NCBI GenBank assembly: GCA_023055355.1
Contig: JALJCS010000051.1
Coordinates: 2,108,001 to 2,172,000, forward strand
Direction: 5' to 3'
Length of the DNA: 64,000 bases
From: Agelaius tricolor
Taxonomy: Eukaryota > Chordata > Aves > Passeriformes > Icteridae
Below, piece after piece: positions 13,124 through 23,400 of this stretch. Each line of letters begins with the position of its first letter. Within the stretch, counting starts at the first letter, position 1. The notes below the pieces were generated by a model, which was not told the DNA's origin, made no database searches, and was given only the letters and a program-made list of their open reading frames with translations. The position numbers and the translations under genes are program-made.

Positions 13124-13440
13124 TTCAGGACTCCCTCACAATGACCAATGCTTTGTAAGTTCAGGACTCCCTCACAGAAACCAATGTTCTGTGAATTTAG
13201 GAGTCCCTCACAAAGACCAATGCTTTGTAAGTTCAGGACTCCCTCACAGAAACCAATGTTCTGTGAATTTAGGAGTCCCTCACAAAGACCAATGCTTTGT
13301 AAGTTCAGGACTCCCTCACAGAAACCAATGTTCTGTGAATTTAGGAGTCCCTCACAAAGACCAATGTTTTGCGAGTTTCCGAGTTGCTCACAGAGACCAA
13401 TTCTCCACGAAATCACAGGACTCGTAGAGACCAATCTCTG
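13124..13440. repeat. 36-bp minisatellite with CCAAT boxes, gene 1 (nine boxes)
   Basis: Tandem 36-bp units alternate between two variants (72-bp dimer). Each unit carries CCAAT, at 13,145, 13,181, 13,217, 13,253, 13,289, 13,325, 13,361, 13,397 and 13,431: spacing is exactly 36 bp seven times, then 34. It lies directly beside the X-box island on the transcribed side. CCAAT is the NF-Y motif, which commonly accompanies X-boxes. Confidence 0.92.
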
Positions 13441-13605
13441 CGAACCGTTCGCTTGGCTAATGCCGAGTGCGAATGAGCAGCAGCGCCGGCTGCGGGCGCT
13501 GAGGCCACGGCGCCGTCACAGACGCTGAGGGCCCGGGCGCGGTTACCGGGCAACCGTGGCACCGAGCCTGGGGCCGGCCCGGGCCGGGCCGCGCTGCTTT
13601 GCAGA
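13437..13605 (-). promoter_or_regulatory. CpG-rich promoter of gene 1
   Basis: This is a sharply GC- and CpG-rich island in an AT-moderate background, about 2.1 kb before the start codon of gene 1. It contains an RFX X-box (listed separately). It is the only segment with this character upstream of the first exon and recurs in front of gene 2. The transcription start and first noncoding exon cannot be fixed by eye. Confidence 0.7.
13542..13554. promoter_or_regulatory. RFX X-box (gene 1 promoter)
   Basis: GTTACCGGGCAAC: two half-sites, GTTACC and GGCAAC, with one base between. This fits the X-box recognised by RFX factors, the main regulators of motile-cilium genes, as expected for HYDIN. Confidence 0.75.
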
Positions 13606-13736
13606 GGACATTGGCACTTTTGCTGCTGACTTGGCTTTAGTGCTTTCTGAAGGGTCTTTCTGTATTTATGAAAGATTAAAATGTGGTGATAAAGGCACCT
13701 ACGGCACTGCTCTTTGTATAGCACTAGGATGCTATC

Positions 13737-14142
13737 CTGGCTGGAGCCTCAGCAGGGGCTGAGGGAGCTGGGCAGGGGCTGAGCCTGGAGCAAAGGAGCT
13801 CAGGGGGGCCCTTGTGGCTCTGCACAACTCCCTGCCAGGAGGGGACAGCCGGGGGGTCGGGCTGTGCTCCCAGGGACAGGGACAGGAGCAGAGGGAACGG
13901 CCTCAGGCTGCGCTCAGGCTGGGCACCAGCAGGAATTTCCCCATGGAAAGGCTGCTCAGGCCTTGGCAGGGGCTGCCCAGGGAGCTTGGCAGTGCCCATC
14001 CCTGCAGGTGTCCCAGGAAGGGCTGGAGGTGGCACTCAGGGCTCTGGGCTGGGGACAAGGTGGGCATCGGGCACAGCTGGGACTCCGTGGTCTCAGGGAG
14101 CTTTCCCAACCTTGATGATTTCATGAGTCTGTGATTCTATGA
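13737..14142 (+). mobile_element. CR1 LINE 3' end
   Basis: Typical avian CR1 3' sequence: CAGGGGCTGAGGGAGCTGGG, then GGAATTT...CATGGAAAGGCTGCTCAGG..., GGTGGCACTCAGGGCTCTGG, and the ending TGTGATTCTATGA. It is 5'-truncated as usual and has no open frame. It lies between gene 2's 3' end and gene 1's promoter. Confidence 0.9.
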
Positions 14143-14256
14143 AGGGATGATTCAAAACAGATTTTATCTCCAAATATATCATACACAAATATTACAAAGG
14201 TCAAAATTCACGTGAAAGAAATTTAAGATTATTCTTTAAGATTGAAATAATCATAT

Positions 14257-14640
14257 GTCAATGTTGCATACAACATTGTTACATACAATATTGTAAAGCC
14301 GTATAAAAGAAGAGCTTTGTTACCCTTGTAAAATTATGGCTCAGGCCTGCTGCTTCAGCTAAGTACAGCTAACAGCTAGCCTGACAAGTTCCTGTGAGAA
14401 AGGAGAAGAAAGAAGAAGAAAGACTTCTACCCACAGCTTCTATCCAGGAGACAAGAATGTAAACCTCGTTAGGGAGGAAAGGTTTTGACTAACATGTACT
14501 TTAGCAACTACCAACCAATGAACCGAATTGCAGTAAATTACTAACCAATTAAAATGAAAGACAATGCCTTTAGAAAACCATCTAAATGTGAGCTGTGAAG
14601 AATAAAGATGGGCTGTTGTGCATGAAGATAGCGACATGTA
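14257..14640 (+). mobile_element. Possible LTR fragment in the intergenic spacer
   Basis: An AT-rich segment with a TATA-like CGTATAAAAG near 14,300 and AATAAAG at 14,601, consistent with LTR promoter and poly(A) elements, but without convincing termini. The second copy is at 54,917-55,300. Confidence 0.3.
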
Positions 14641-15214
14641 AGGACAGCATTACATTAACTACCCTTGGGTTTAACATCTTCAGTGAAAAGTTAAACTGGA
14701 CCTGTCTGTTAGGAAAGGATTATTGGTTCAAATTTTCTTGTCCTTGAAGAGAATTCAAAAGTCTTTATAGATATATTACTGCTTATGTAAATACAAACAC
14801 CTTCATGTTAACATGTAGAGATACATTCTGATTAACATTATTGACAGACCAATGGAAGAGGAAAACTAATCAGATTTTATAGGCTGACTTCTTCCCTCTA
14901 ATACCTGGCCTTTCTGGCTGAGATGCCAGACTCATGACCATACTGCTTAATTCTTTTTCAGTTAAAGATGATGCAGAGTTGTGAGAAAAGCTGTGCCTCC
15001 AATGAGGCCTGGCCTTGTACACATCTAGTAAAAAAGATATTTCTGTGTTTGAAGTTTCTCAAAAGGCAGATCTTTGCCGTGGAAATGCAACTCTCAGTCA
15101 GTGACTGTGTTGGCGGAAGATGAAATAAAATGCAGCTTGTGCCTTTTCTGTGTTTATCTTTTTGTGTGCGGGTTTTAGAGTTTGTTTTGTGTTGCTGCCT
15201 TTGCCCTGCTCTTT

Positions 15215-15360
15215 TCCCCGCGGGTGTTTTGGGGGAGCAGAGGTGCAGCAGCCCCGGGGGCGCTGTGGCGGCCGAGCCAGGCGAGCCCAGAGCGGGCCGC
15301 ATTCACGGCCGCAGGGCCCTGCTGGGATCCATGGATAATGAGAGGATTGGCCCGCGCAAT
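15215..15360. other. Second CpG-rich patch in the intergenic spacer
   Basis: CCCCGCGGG, GGGGGCGCTGTGGCGGCCG and GCGGGCCGC lie within 150 bp of otherwise AT-rich DNA, with GGATTGGC (inverted CCAAT) at its right end. It could be a further promoter or an exapted repeat. No exon that continues from it was recognised. The copy is at 55,875-56,020. Confidence 0.45.
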
Positions 15361-16116
15361 GAAGGGATGACTATTGTGTGAATATTAAGAGAAGCTTTAT
15401 TGATGTGTAGTTATGTCATTGCACTTTAAATGTCCTCTCTTCTCCCCATAGTTTCCCTTTATTGTAGGGCTTTCCCTCTGCCCTGTGGGCGGCACAGGCC
15501 CCTGCTCTGGCGCAGAGCTGCTTGATTCCTTCTGTCTGATAGGAGGTAGGAGCCTTACCTACTGTGTTTGTGCGCCTTGAAAACGTGTTGCTATAGGGTT
15601 TTTTTAAGTTTATTTCGTTTTCTGACTAAATTCTGATTGTTTTATATAGTTTTACAGTTACTGGAGAGATTGAAAAGCGGTAAATGCAACGCCTTATTAC
15701 CTATCAAATTTTAACATGGTCTGATATTTTTAACAAGAATGCTAACAAATTTGCCATATAAAATGATGCCAGATACAGTCACAAAAAGCTGTTGGGTTGT
15801 TCAGCAATATGCTAAATTGCACGTTATTATATTTATTTTTCAGTAACCCTGCACTTTAAAAAGTCGTACTGAATTTCTGTTTCCATGGAATTTGCAGTTC
15901 CCATGAGTTTTTCTCATAACTGATTTACTTAGAATTCCAATATGCTTTTTACAACTTTAATCCCTCCAGTACACCATCATGCTGTTATTTCATTTATGGC
16001 TTATTCACCTTTCAGTTGTCTAACAGATAATAACCAGTGAAAACCTTCATGAGATAATACCCTCACAAGAGTGAGCTGTTTCAACATCACAACATAGGAG
16101 CCTTTTTTAAATGAAT

Positions 16117-16588
16117 GAAAAGGGGGAGATGTCATAGACAGGTAGAATAATGATAAAAGAAAGGCCTTATGAAATCAGGCCTTGTTCTGCAATATTAACA
16201 GCTGGCCTGTCATCTCTTCTAAGTGCAGAGAAGCAGTTACAAGTTCCCATGTGAAGCTATTTTGAGAATGAGAGTTCGTTAACAATCTATTCTGAGGGTG
16301 AAAAACAAATGTACCTGCAACAACAAGGGATTTGTCCCATGAGAATCAGTGCAGAGAACAAGTAAACAATACAATAGAGAGATTTGATGCACAAGTAAAA
16401 TATATTTTATTAACCAATAGCGTAATTAGAAAGAAATCTATTAACTAATTAAAGTTGCACACGAGGTCTGAAACTGTAGAAACTGAGTTGAGTGAATAAA
16501 GAATAATCTTTCCCTGCCTGAAAAAACTGAGTCCCAAGAAGGGGTAACCTCCCCATCAGCACAGATGATACCCAGTCATTGTGGAACA
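16117..16588 (+). mobile_element. LTR-like fragment with polypurine tract, at the 3' end of gene 2
   Basis: A polypurine run (GAAAAGGGGGAGA) directly precedes TGTCATAG, the usual arrangement at the 5' edge of a 3' LTR. AATAAA lies near 16,490, and a CA end is plausible at 16,588. It is in plus orientation, so gene 2 reads into it antisense; the gene 2 stop is about 55 bp away. No internal viral genes are recognisable. Ends are provisional. Confidence 0.5.
16406..16411 (-). terminator. Candidate poly(A) signal of gene 2
   Basis: AATAAA on the minus strand, about 230 nt after the stop codon and inside the antisense LTR-like fragment. It is the first canonical signal I see downstream of the stop. 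Confidence 0.5.
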
Positions 16589-16642
16589 TCATCATCTGAC
16601 TGTCCCCTCTGTAACTTTGCTTTGCATCTCCAGCTGAGATGA

Positions 16643-17417
16643 CTAAAGATTGCTTTGGTCTCTACATTTTTGTTCAGGTTTCTTCTTCACCTTCTCCTGA
16701 GGCTTATTGGTCTTCTGACCTTGGTTTCCAGCTGCATGCTGGAACTTGTTTCCCTTCTGGATCACAGGTATCTGCACAGTACCCTGAACTCTGTTCCAGT
16801 AGGAGAAATTCTGCTGCAATGACTCATAGATCTGAAACCTCTGGATCAAGTTCTCCATCTCAGCTGCGTCCTCTGGGATTTCAGTTTCTCCCTTCTTTGG
16901 GGCTTTGGTTCTCCCCTTCTTTTGGGCTTTGGTTCCCCCCTTCTCTGGGGCTTTGGTTTCATCCTTCTTTGAGGTTTTGGGTTCCCCCTTCTCTGGGGCT
17001 TTTGCTTCCCCCTTCTTTGGAGCTTTGGTTTCCTTCTCTGGGAATTTCGTTGCCTTTCTCTCTGGGGATTTAGTTTCCTTTTCTGGAGGTTTGTTTTTCT
17101 TCTCTGGGGGTTCGGTTGCCTTCTTTAGGATTTTCGTCTCCTTCTTCTCTGGGGGTTTGGTTTCCTTCTTTTCTGGAGGTTTGTTTTTCTTCTCTGGGAT
17201 CATGGTTTCCTTCCTCTCTGGAGCCTTGGTTTCCTTCCCCTCTGGGGGTTTGGTTTTCCCCTTCTCTGGTTTTGGAGGTTGCTTCCCCACAGAGACACCC
17301 TTCTTGTCCTTCTTCCGCTTCTCTTCCTCCTTCCGCCTTTCTTCCTCCTTCCGCCTCTCTTCCTCCTCTAAGGCTTTTGCCTCTTCCTCACGCTTTTGAG
17401 CCAGCTGCTTCAGCTCC
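16643..17417 (-). CDS. HYDIN: Gene 2 exon 29 (terminal exon, KETK-PE repeat tail)
   Basis: 775 nt, phase 2 in, ending in TAG. It begins with a charged coil (KELKQLAQKREEEAKALEEE, then RRKEEE repeats), continues into roughly 17 degenerate 8-residue repeats of type K-x-T-K-x-P-E-K, and then returns to HYDIN-like sequence (RFQIYESLQQ...WNRVQGTVQIP, mammalian KFKTYELTLK...WDRKQGVQLP). The last 35 residues are lysine/glutamine-rich with no counterpart that I recognise. No donor site continues it towards the missing C-terminal two thirds. Confidence 0.88.
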
Positions 17418-20400
17418 CTTCAGCAAACAAAACAGAAAAAATCGCTGAGAGTCCCCACCAGAAACTTGGGCTCAGCAGTCCTGGCCGGCCCTGCACTTCA
17501 TTCCTTGACCCTGAGGCCAGGCAGAACCACCAGACCATTTCCGTGAATTTTTCTCAACCCACAGAGGTTGGGAACATCCCAAGTGATGCCATTGGTGCAA
17601 GGGGACCTCCAGGACCAGCCAAACCTGAACCTTGCCATCATAAGGTCTTGGCTGTGCAAGCTCCCTCTTAAGGCACAGCCAGACACCTCCAGCCCACTGC
17701 CAAAGGCTGATCCAGCAGCTCTCTGTGCTGATGCCTGAAAATGCTCTTTGTCTCTTGATTTCCCAGTTTAAAGCAGATCACAGATTGCTGACATCTGCTT
17801 ATCTCTCCTACAATTCTCACTCAGCTCATTCAGCACCCCTCAGGGCACAGCCTGCTCCTTAATGAGAATAATCCTATCAGTCAGAAAGCAAAGGCTGCAG
17901 GAACTCCTCTCCTGCAAGACAGGCTCTTGTCAGCCAGATTTCCTGCAGGAACCCAGCTGTGAGCAAGCAAACCGGTGCTCTCTGCCATGAAAGCCATCTG
18001 AAACAGCCTCATCTGTCTCCTCCCCATGAAACCAACTTCAGCCTGGGCTGAAGGAAGTGCTGATACACAGACTTGCTTTAACCAGCCTCCACTCTCAGCT
18101 CCACACTTTGCCTGTGTGTCCTGAGCTGGGCTGCCTTGCTGGAGCTGAGCTTCTCCTGGGCTGGCCTACTGCTGCAGCTGAAGGGGAGCCTAAAGGACGT
18201 GAGCTTCTGTGGGTGGTGTCCCACCATAAGGAGAAGCCTGGCAGATCAGCATTGCAAGGACTTGCAATGCTGTGGCAGGAGCAGGACCCAAACCAAGCTT
18301 TGCTCTCTGCCCCACACCTGCCCATACCACAATCCCACTGTTTTGGTGAAGGGAGATGATCAAGAAGGTGCAACTCAACACCATGGACCTAAAGACACCT
18401 CTAGAGGCAGTGCCAAGGCAAGCCCAGAGCCCAGCTCCCTGCAGGCAGCATCTAAGCCAGGAGGGCTCAGCACTCCAATAGAGAAGAAGATCTTCTGTCT
18501 CAACAGAAGAAGGTCCTTCCTCTCTTGGCAGCCAGGGAGCTCAGAATGGCCATCCCTGTGCTGCTTCTGGCCTTTGCTATCCAGCACCTCTGAGCTCAGA
18601 GTCCTTGGAGCAGGGAAGCCCTCCAGGGACAATAACCCATGGAACAGCAGTAACCCATGGAAGCCTTACTCACTTTTTCCTCCCTATGAGCTTCCTTTCC
18701 AGTATTATTTTATCCACTTCTGCTTTCCTCTGCAGAGCTTTCTCTCGCTGCAGTTCTTTAGCACAAAGAGGAGAAACCATGAGTGACTGCAAGCTGACCT
18801 GGGTGCTCTGGGTCAGCTGCAAGGATTCACAGCTTTTCCTGACCCAGCCTATCATCCCAGGAGATATTGGGGAGCTTGTATCCCCCCCCAGAATTCAGAC
18901 AATCCCCCAAGCTATGGCCGGGCAGTAAAGTCCCCATGCCCTCGGATCCCAGGAAAGGAGACTCGGTGAAAGCAAGATGAGATTGTTCTTTTGTTGCTAG
19001 GAAGGTGCAAATATAAAAGAGCCAGTGATATTAGACCTGGTCCTATTGGCTGAGGAACTCATCCAGCCCTAGTCTTTGTGGCTAAGGGACACAAGGAAAT
19101 ATCCTGATGATTTCCCCAGTCTATGGCAGGCAGATAGGAGCTTGCTTTGGCTACACTCAGGGTTGGTAGAGGATGCCACAGCGCTTCAGCCAAGAGCTCC
19201 TCCACCAAGCTGGGGAACAGGCAGCTGCTAAAAGAATGGGCTTTCCCTGGAGAGCAAGGTGACAGAGAGAGTTCAGGGTGTATGGGCTGGACCACAGGCA
19301 AAACAGACACCACCAAACCCTCACTGTTTTTCTGACCTGCTGCTGCCTTGCCCATGGCCTTGGCCTTGACCTCAGACTCAGCCCTGGCCTTGGCTTCTGC
19401 CATGGGCTTGAGCTCTGCCTGTTGAGCCTTTGGCCTCCTGTGTGCTTCGTGGTCCTGCAGCACCTCTGGAGGCAGTGTCTCACCCATGGCACGTGGAGGC
19501 ATAACAAAGCTCTTTTGGTACTCAGACCCCACTGCCATCCGCAGGATCTGTATGTGGAGGGAAGAGAAACCATACGCAAGATTCCTTTTCTTGCCTTTCA
19601 TCACACAGACTCAATCAACCCATTTTCTGTCTCCTCCCTTCCTCCCAATAACACCAACTATTTAGTTTAGGTCCTCCCACAGCATGTCAGCAGAGCTGGC
19701 TTTGCCCTGGGGATTGCCTCCATCTCCCTGGCACAAGCCTGGGAATGCTGGAGTGCTGTGAAGCTTGGGCAGCGTGTACATGGGGACTAGACCTGCCTTC
19801 TCACCTTCTCCTCCTCAAGGTACTGCTCATCAAAATCCAGTGAGTGAGACTCACAGGGTACCTGCACAGCACCAGGCAGCTCTGGCAGCACACAGAGCTG
19901 TGGTAACAACCATGTGAGGGCCAGCAATAAATGAACCAGGGCACACAGGCCCTCTGCCCTCTGAGGGGTCACCCACAGCCAGGAGAAACAGAGACAGCAC
20001 TGAGGCATTCCAGGAGAAAAGGCACCTGCATGCAAGTATTGGCAAGCAACATAGATGCAACAAGGGAGTCACCCAGGGCAACACAGACAGGGCCAGCAGC
20101 TGGAAATATCTGTGGGCTTTTGACTGGAAAAGAGTGAAGTGGGGATTATTCTGAGACAGTCTCTCCAACGGTAGTGACTGGAAGCCTGACTTCTTCCCTT
20201 GATTATTGTGTGGATTAAGCAAGAGCTTTAGATAAGAGCATCTCCTTGGAGGTCAGGCTTTAGGTGTGGATCAGCAGAGAGATGTCTCAGGGACACACCC
20301 CTCAGAGCACCCCCACTGGGAGCCTGCCTGCCCCAGAGGCAGTGTTAGGTACCCTGAAAAAGAGGCATTCCCAGCATTGTGGAGAGGGTTGGAGATGGCC

Positions 20401-23400
20401 ATTTTAGAGCAGCTTGGATGCCAGATGTGTCCCTCAAAGGTTGGGCTTCCAAGCCCCAGAGCCAACAAAGGGGCTGGGAAGGGAGCCCTGGAGTGAGGTG
20501 GGCAGGAACCTGCTGGCCGTGGTGCCAAGGCAAGGAGCTGTGCCAGGGATGTGTGTGGTACCTGTAAGCCACAGTTGATCTCCTGGGGCCTCACGGAGTA
20601 GCGGACACGTGAGATCTCCCCGGTCACCAGCACCTCGTAGGTGGGGCCTCCCTCCACGTGGCACAGCGCCGTGACATCGGAGATGGTGTTGAGGTGGCCA
20701 GAGAAGGTGAAGGAGACCTGCTGGCTCTCACCTGGCTGCAGCACACCTGACATTGGCAGGATACTGAAAGCCTGGGTGGAAGACAGGAGAGATTGAGCTG
20801 TTGAGCATGGCAATGGATGCAGAGGAGCATCTTGGAGCAAAGTGCAGCTGTACCTGGAGGGGCCTATTCCCCAAACACTGCCAGAATCACCCTCATCTCA
20901 TCCTGCATCCATGCCACTGACCAGTGCAGGGACCATGGGGAAAATCTTCTCCCATCCTCACGGGTCAATGCATTAATTAGTACATTACGTGAAAGTGAAC
21001 TGGGATGTCTCCTGGCAGTAGAAATTCTCTCTGATGCACAACTTGCCTTTAAAAAGCATTTCTTACTGCTTTTAGAAAAGGAGGAGGCTCAGAGTGAGAG
21101 CTCTCGGAACTGAGCGAAGGACTCCAGCCCAGCTCATCTGACTCCTGAGGCTCTTCCCCTCTCTCTGATTTAAATGCTGCTTTCTCAAGGTGCTACAGCA
21201 AAAGCTCCTGCAAAAGTTTCCTATGGACCACCTGAGGAGTTCCAGGGGGAGCAGTGCCCTCCATAGGTGCTGCAAAGTGTCCTTGGGCAGCCCTACAACG
21301 TGTCCTGCATGGCTTCTCCAACTACCAGTTCCTTCAGCAGCACTTTGTGATGGGCCTGCAGGGATGGGAGGCCCCTCTGTGGCCAATGCTGAGGCCCACC
21401 AGTGGCACTGGGAGCTCCAGCCCTGCTTGCCACACTGACAATGTGCAAGTGAGACAGATTCCCTCCTACCTTCTCTGCTTCGAGGGAAGGCTGCGGTTCG
21501 TCCACGGAGCTGCTGATTCCCTCAAACCCTACTTGGAGGCGGGGGAATTCAGGAAGTTGATCTGATTGCACCTGAAAAAGAAGCCATTTTCTATGCTGGG
21601 AGGAAGAGACAGCCACTTTGCAAAGTCTCCCTTTGTAAGACAGCTCCAGGGCCAGCAGTGCAATAGCAGCTCTGGGTGAAAGCAGAGCCCTGCAAACAGG
21701 GAGTCTGGCTGCCTTGGGAAGAGGCTCCATGGAGATCAGGACTCATCCCAGCTTGCTCTGGGAAGGAAGCTGGAGGCCTTACCATGATGATGCAGATAAA
21801 AGCCTCATCTTTCATTGTGAAGGCAAAAAATCCCACACTCAACACAGGTCTGTAGGACCTGAGTGAGCTTCTCCAAGGAAAACTCTCCTATTTCTCCCTC
21901 CCACACAGCCCATGTCCAGCCACTGGCCCTGCTGCCCAGCCCACTGTCAGGGCACAGGACAGCAGGGCAGCAAAAAGGGAGGTCAGCACGAGCATGACTT
22001 GGTGGTGGCAGGCTGGGGAGGCAACACAAGCAGCAGATGTACAAGAAAATCTACCTTGTCTCTTAAAGACTGGGTAAAATCATCCACTTCTTTCAGCATT
22101 CTGGCTGCCTGCTCCTGTCTCATCTTGAAGTGTCTCCATCGAGATGCTGGGGACTCCAAACTGGTATTCTTCCCTTTTGGTGGTTGGGGTTTGAATTTAG
22201 GTGGGCAAAGCTCATCTCTGGAAAATAAGAGAACTATTGTGAAAAATGCCAATCACTTGTTTTCAAAATTTTAAAAGTTTAATAGTAATAAAACGGTTAT
22301 AAAAATAGTAATACAATTAGAGTAAAAATAATTTGGACAATTTGAATTAGGACAACAAATGGGACAACAAATACAAAGAGTTACGGACGTCCGGGTACCT
22401 TTTTCTGGGCAGCACGAGCCCGAAAAAGGACCCCCACTAACAAAGGATTAACCCTTAAGAACAATAGCCCGTTGCATATTCATACACTTCATACAGGATG
22501 CATCAATTCCATTCAAACACAGGATTCTGTCTGGTCTTCATCTACTTCTTCCTTCTAATCCTAACAGTGCCTTCGAGGCGGGAAGAAGTTCATTTCTTCT
22601 GAGAAGAGAGCAATAAATTCTTTTCTCTGAAAGATTTAGCTGTCCTGTGGCTGCTATCTGGTTCGAGTGCCTCATTCCTTTCTAAAAAAAAACCCCACTG
22701 ACATAGTTCTTCTTGTAACTACAAAAGTTACCTTTTAATTACAAGACTACAAGGACTAGGAGCCCTTCATCAAGGTGGACATGGTCTCAGGCCACAGAGG
22801 TCTGAGAAAGCAGCTTTCACCCCAGCTTTCCTTCCCAGGGGAAACCACTGTGGGGGCTGTGCAGCACCAAAGTGGTGGAAAACCTATTCCCTGAGCATCC
22901 AGCCTGAGCACAGCTGCTCAGTGCCATTTGTCAGATGCCAGGCAAACAGCTTTGCTCTTGGCCAAGTACAAACAGGACACAGCAAGAAGAGCTTCAAGGG
23001 GAGGGCAAAGGTGCACATACCTAAACCTGGTCACCTCGCTGTCGGAACGGAATGACCAGCGGTACTGGACGGGCAGTGGGCTGCAGTTGGTCATCTCCAG
23101 GGAACGCACTTTTTTAGTGCCAGCCACGATGCAGCCAAACTCCACGGAGCTGGGCTGCATTTGGAGATTTGGGAAGTGAACTTCTCCCTGAAGGGTGATA
23201 TGCTCCACAAAAGGATGGCCCCTGACCATGTCTATCTTCAGAACCTTCTCTTTTTTCCAGCTCTTCAAATCCAGTTCATAAGCTGGGTCAAACACGATGT
23301 AGAGATGACAGGTCTCCCCTACATCCACTCTCACAGGCTGCAAGGAGATGAGCAGTAATTAATCACCTGTGGGATGATGTCCCAAGGTCTGACAGCATGA

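Larger units (their letters stand above)
14143..16116. other. Intergenic spacer between gene 2 and gene 1
   Basis: Mostly AT-rich, non-coding DNA. Besides the possible LTR fragment near 14.3-14.6 kb and the CpG-rich patch near 15.2-15.36 kb, I see no exon, RNA gene or recognisable element. The matching spacer upstream of gene 2 is about 54,803-56,775. Confidence 0.6.

Noticed and set aside
13413..13724. Open frame through the CpG island on the minus strand
   Set aside because: Its translation is Ala/Arg-rich as in any CpG island, it ends at a stop and does not join exon 1; the region is better explained as promoter and 5' leader.
16905..17399. Plus-strand frame of Phe/Ser/Pro repeats opposite exon 29
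   Set aside because: It is the complement of the Lys/Glu/Pro repeat exon; the minus-strand frame connects to HYDIN exons with correct phase, the plus one connects to nothing.
21776..21850. Possible extra exon between exons 23 and 24 (ends ...CIIM before GTAAGG)
   Set aside because: Available acceptors put it in a frame with a stop, or need an incoming phase different from exon 23; exons 23 and 24 join correctly without it.
1..23317. Duplication as two alleles assembled in tandem
   Set aside because: Not fully excluded, but the intergenic spacer joins the end of one copy to the promoter of the next, and indels and about 1% divergence fit true paralogues; needs long-read confirmation.
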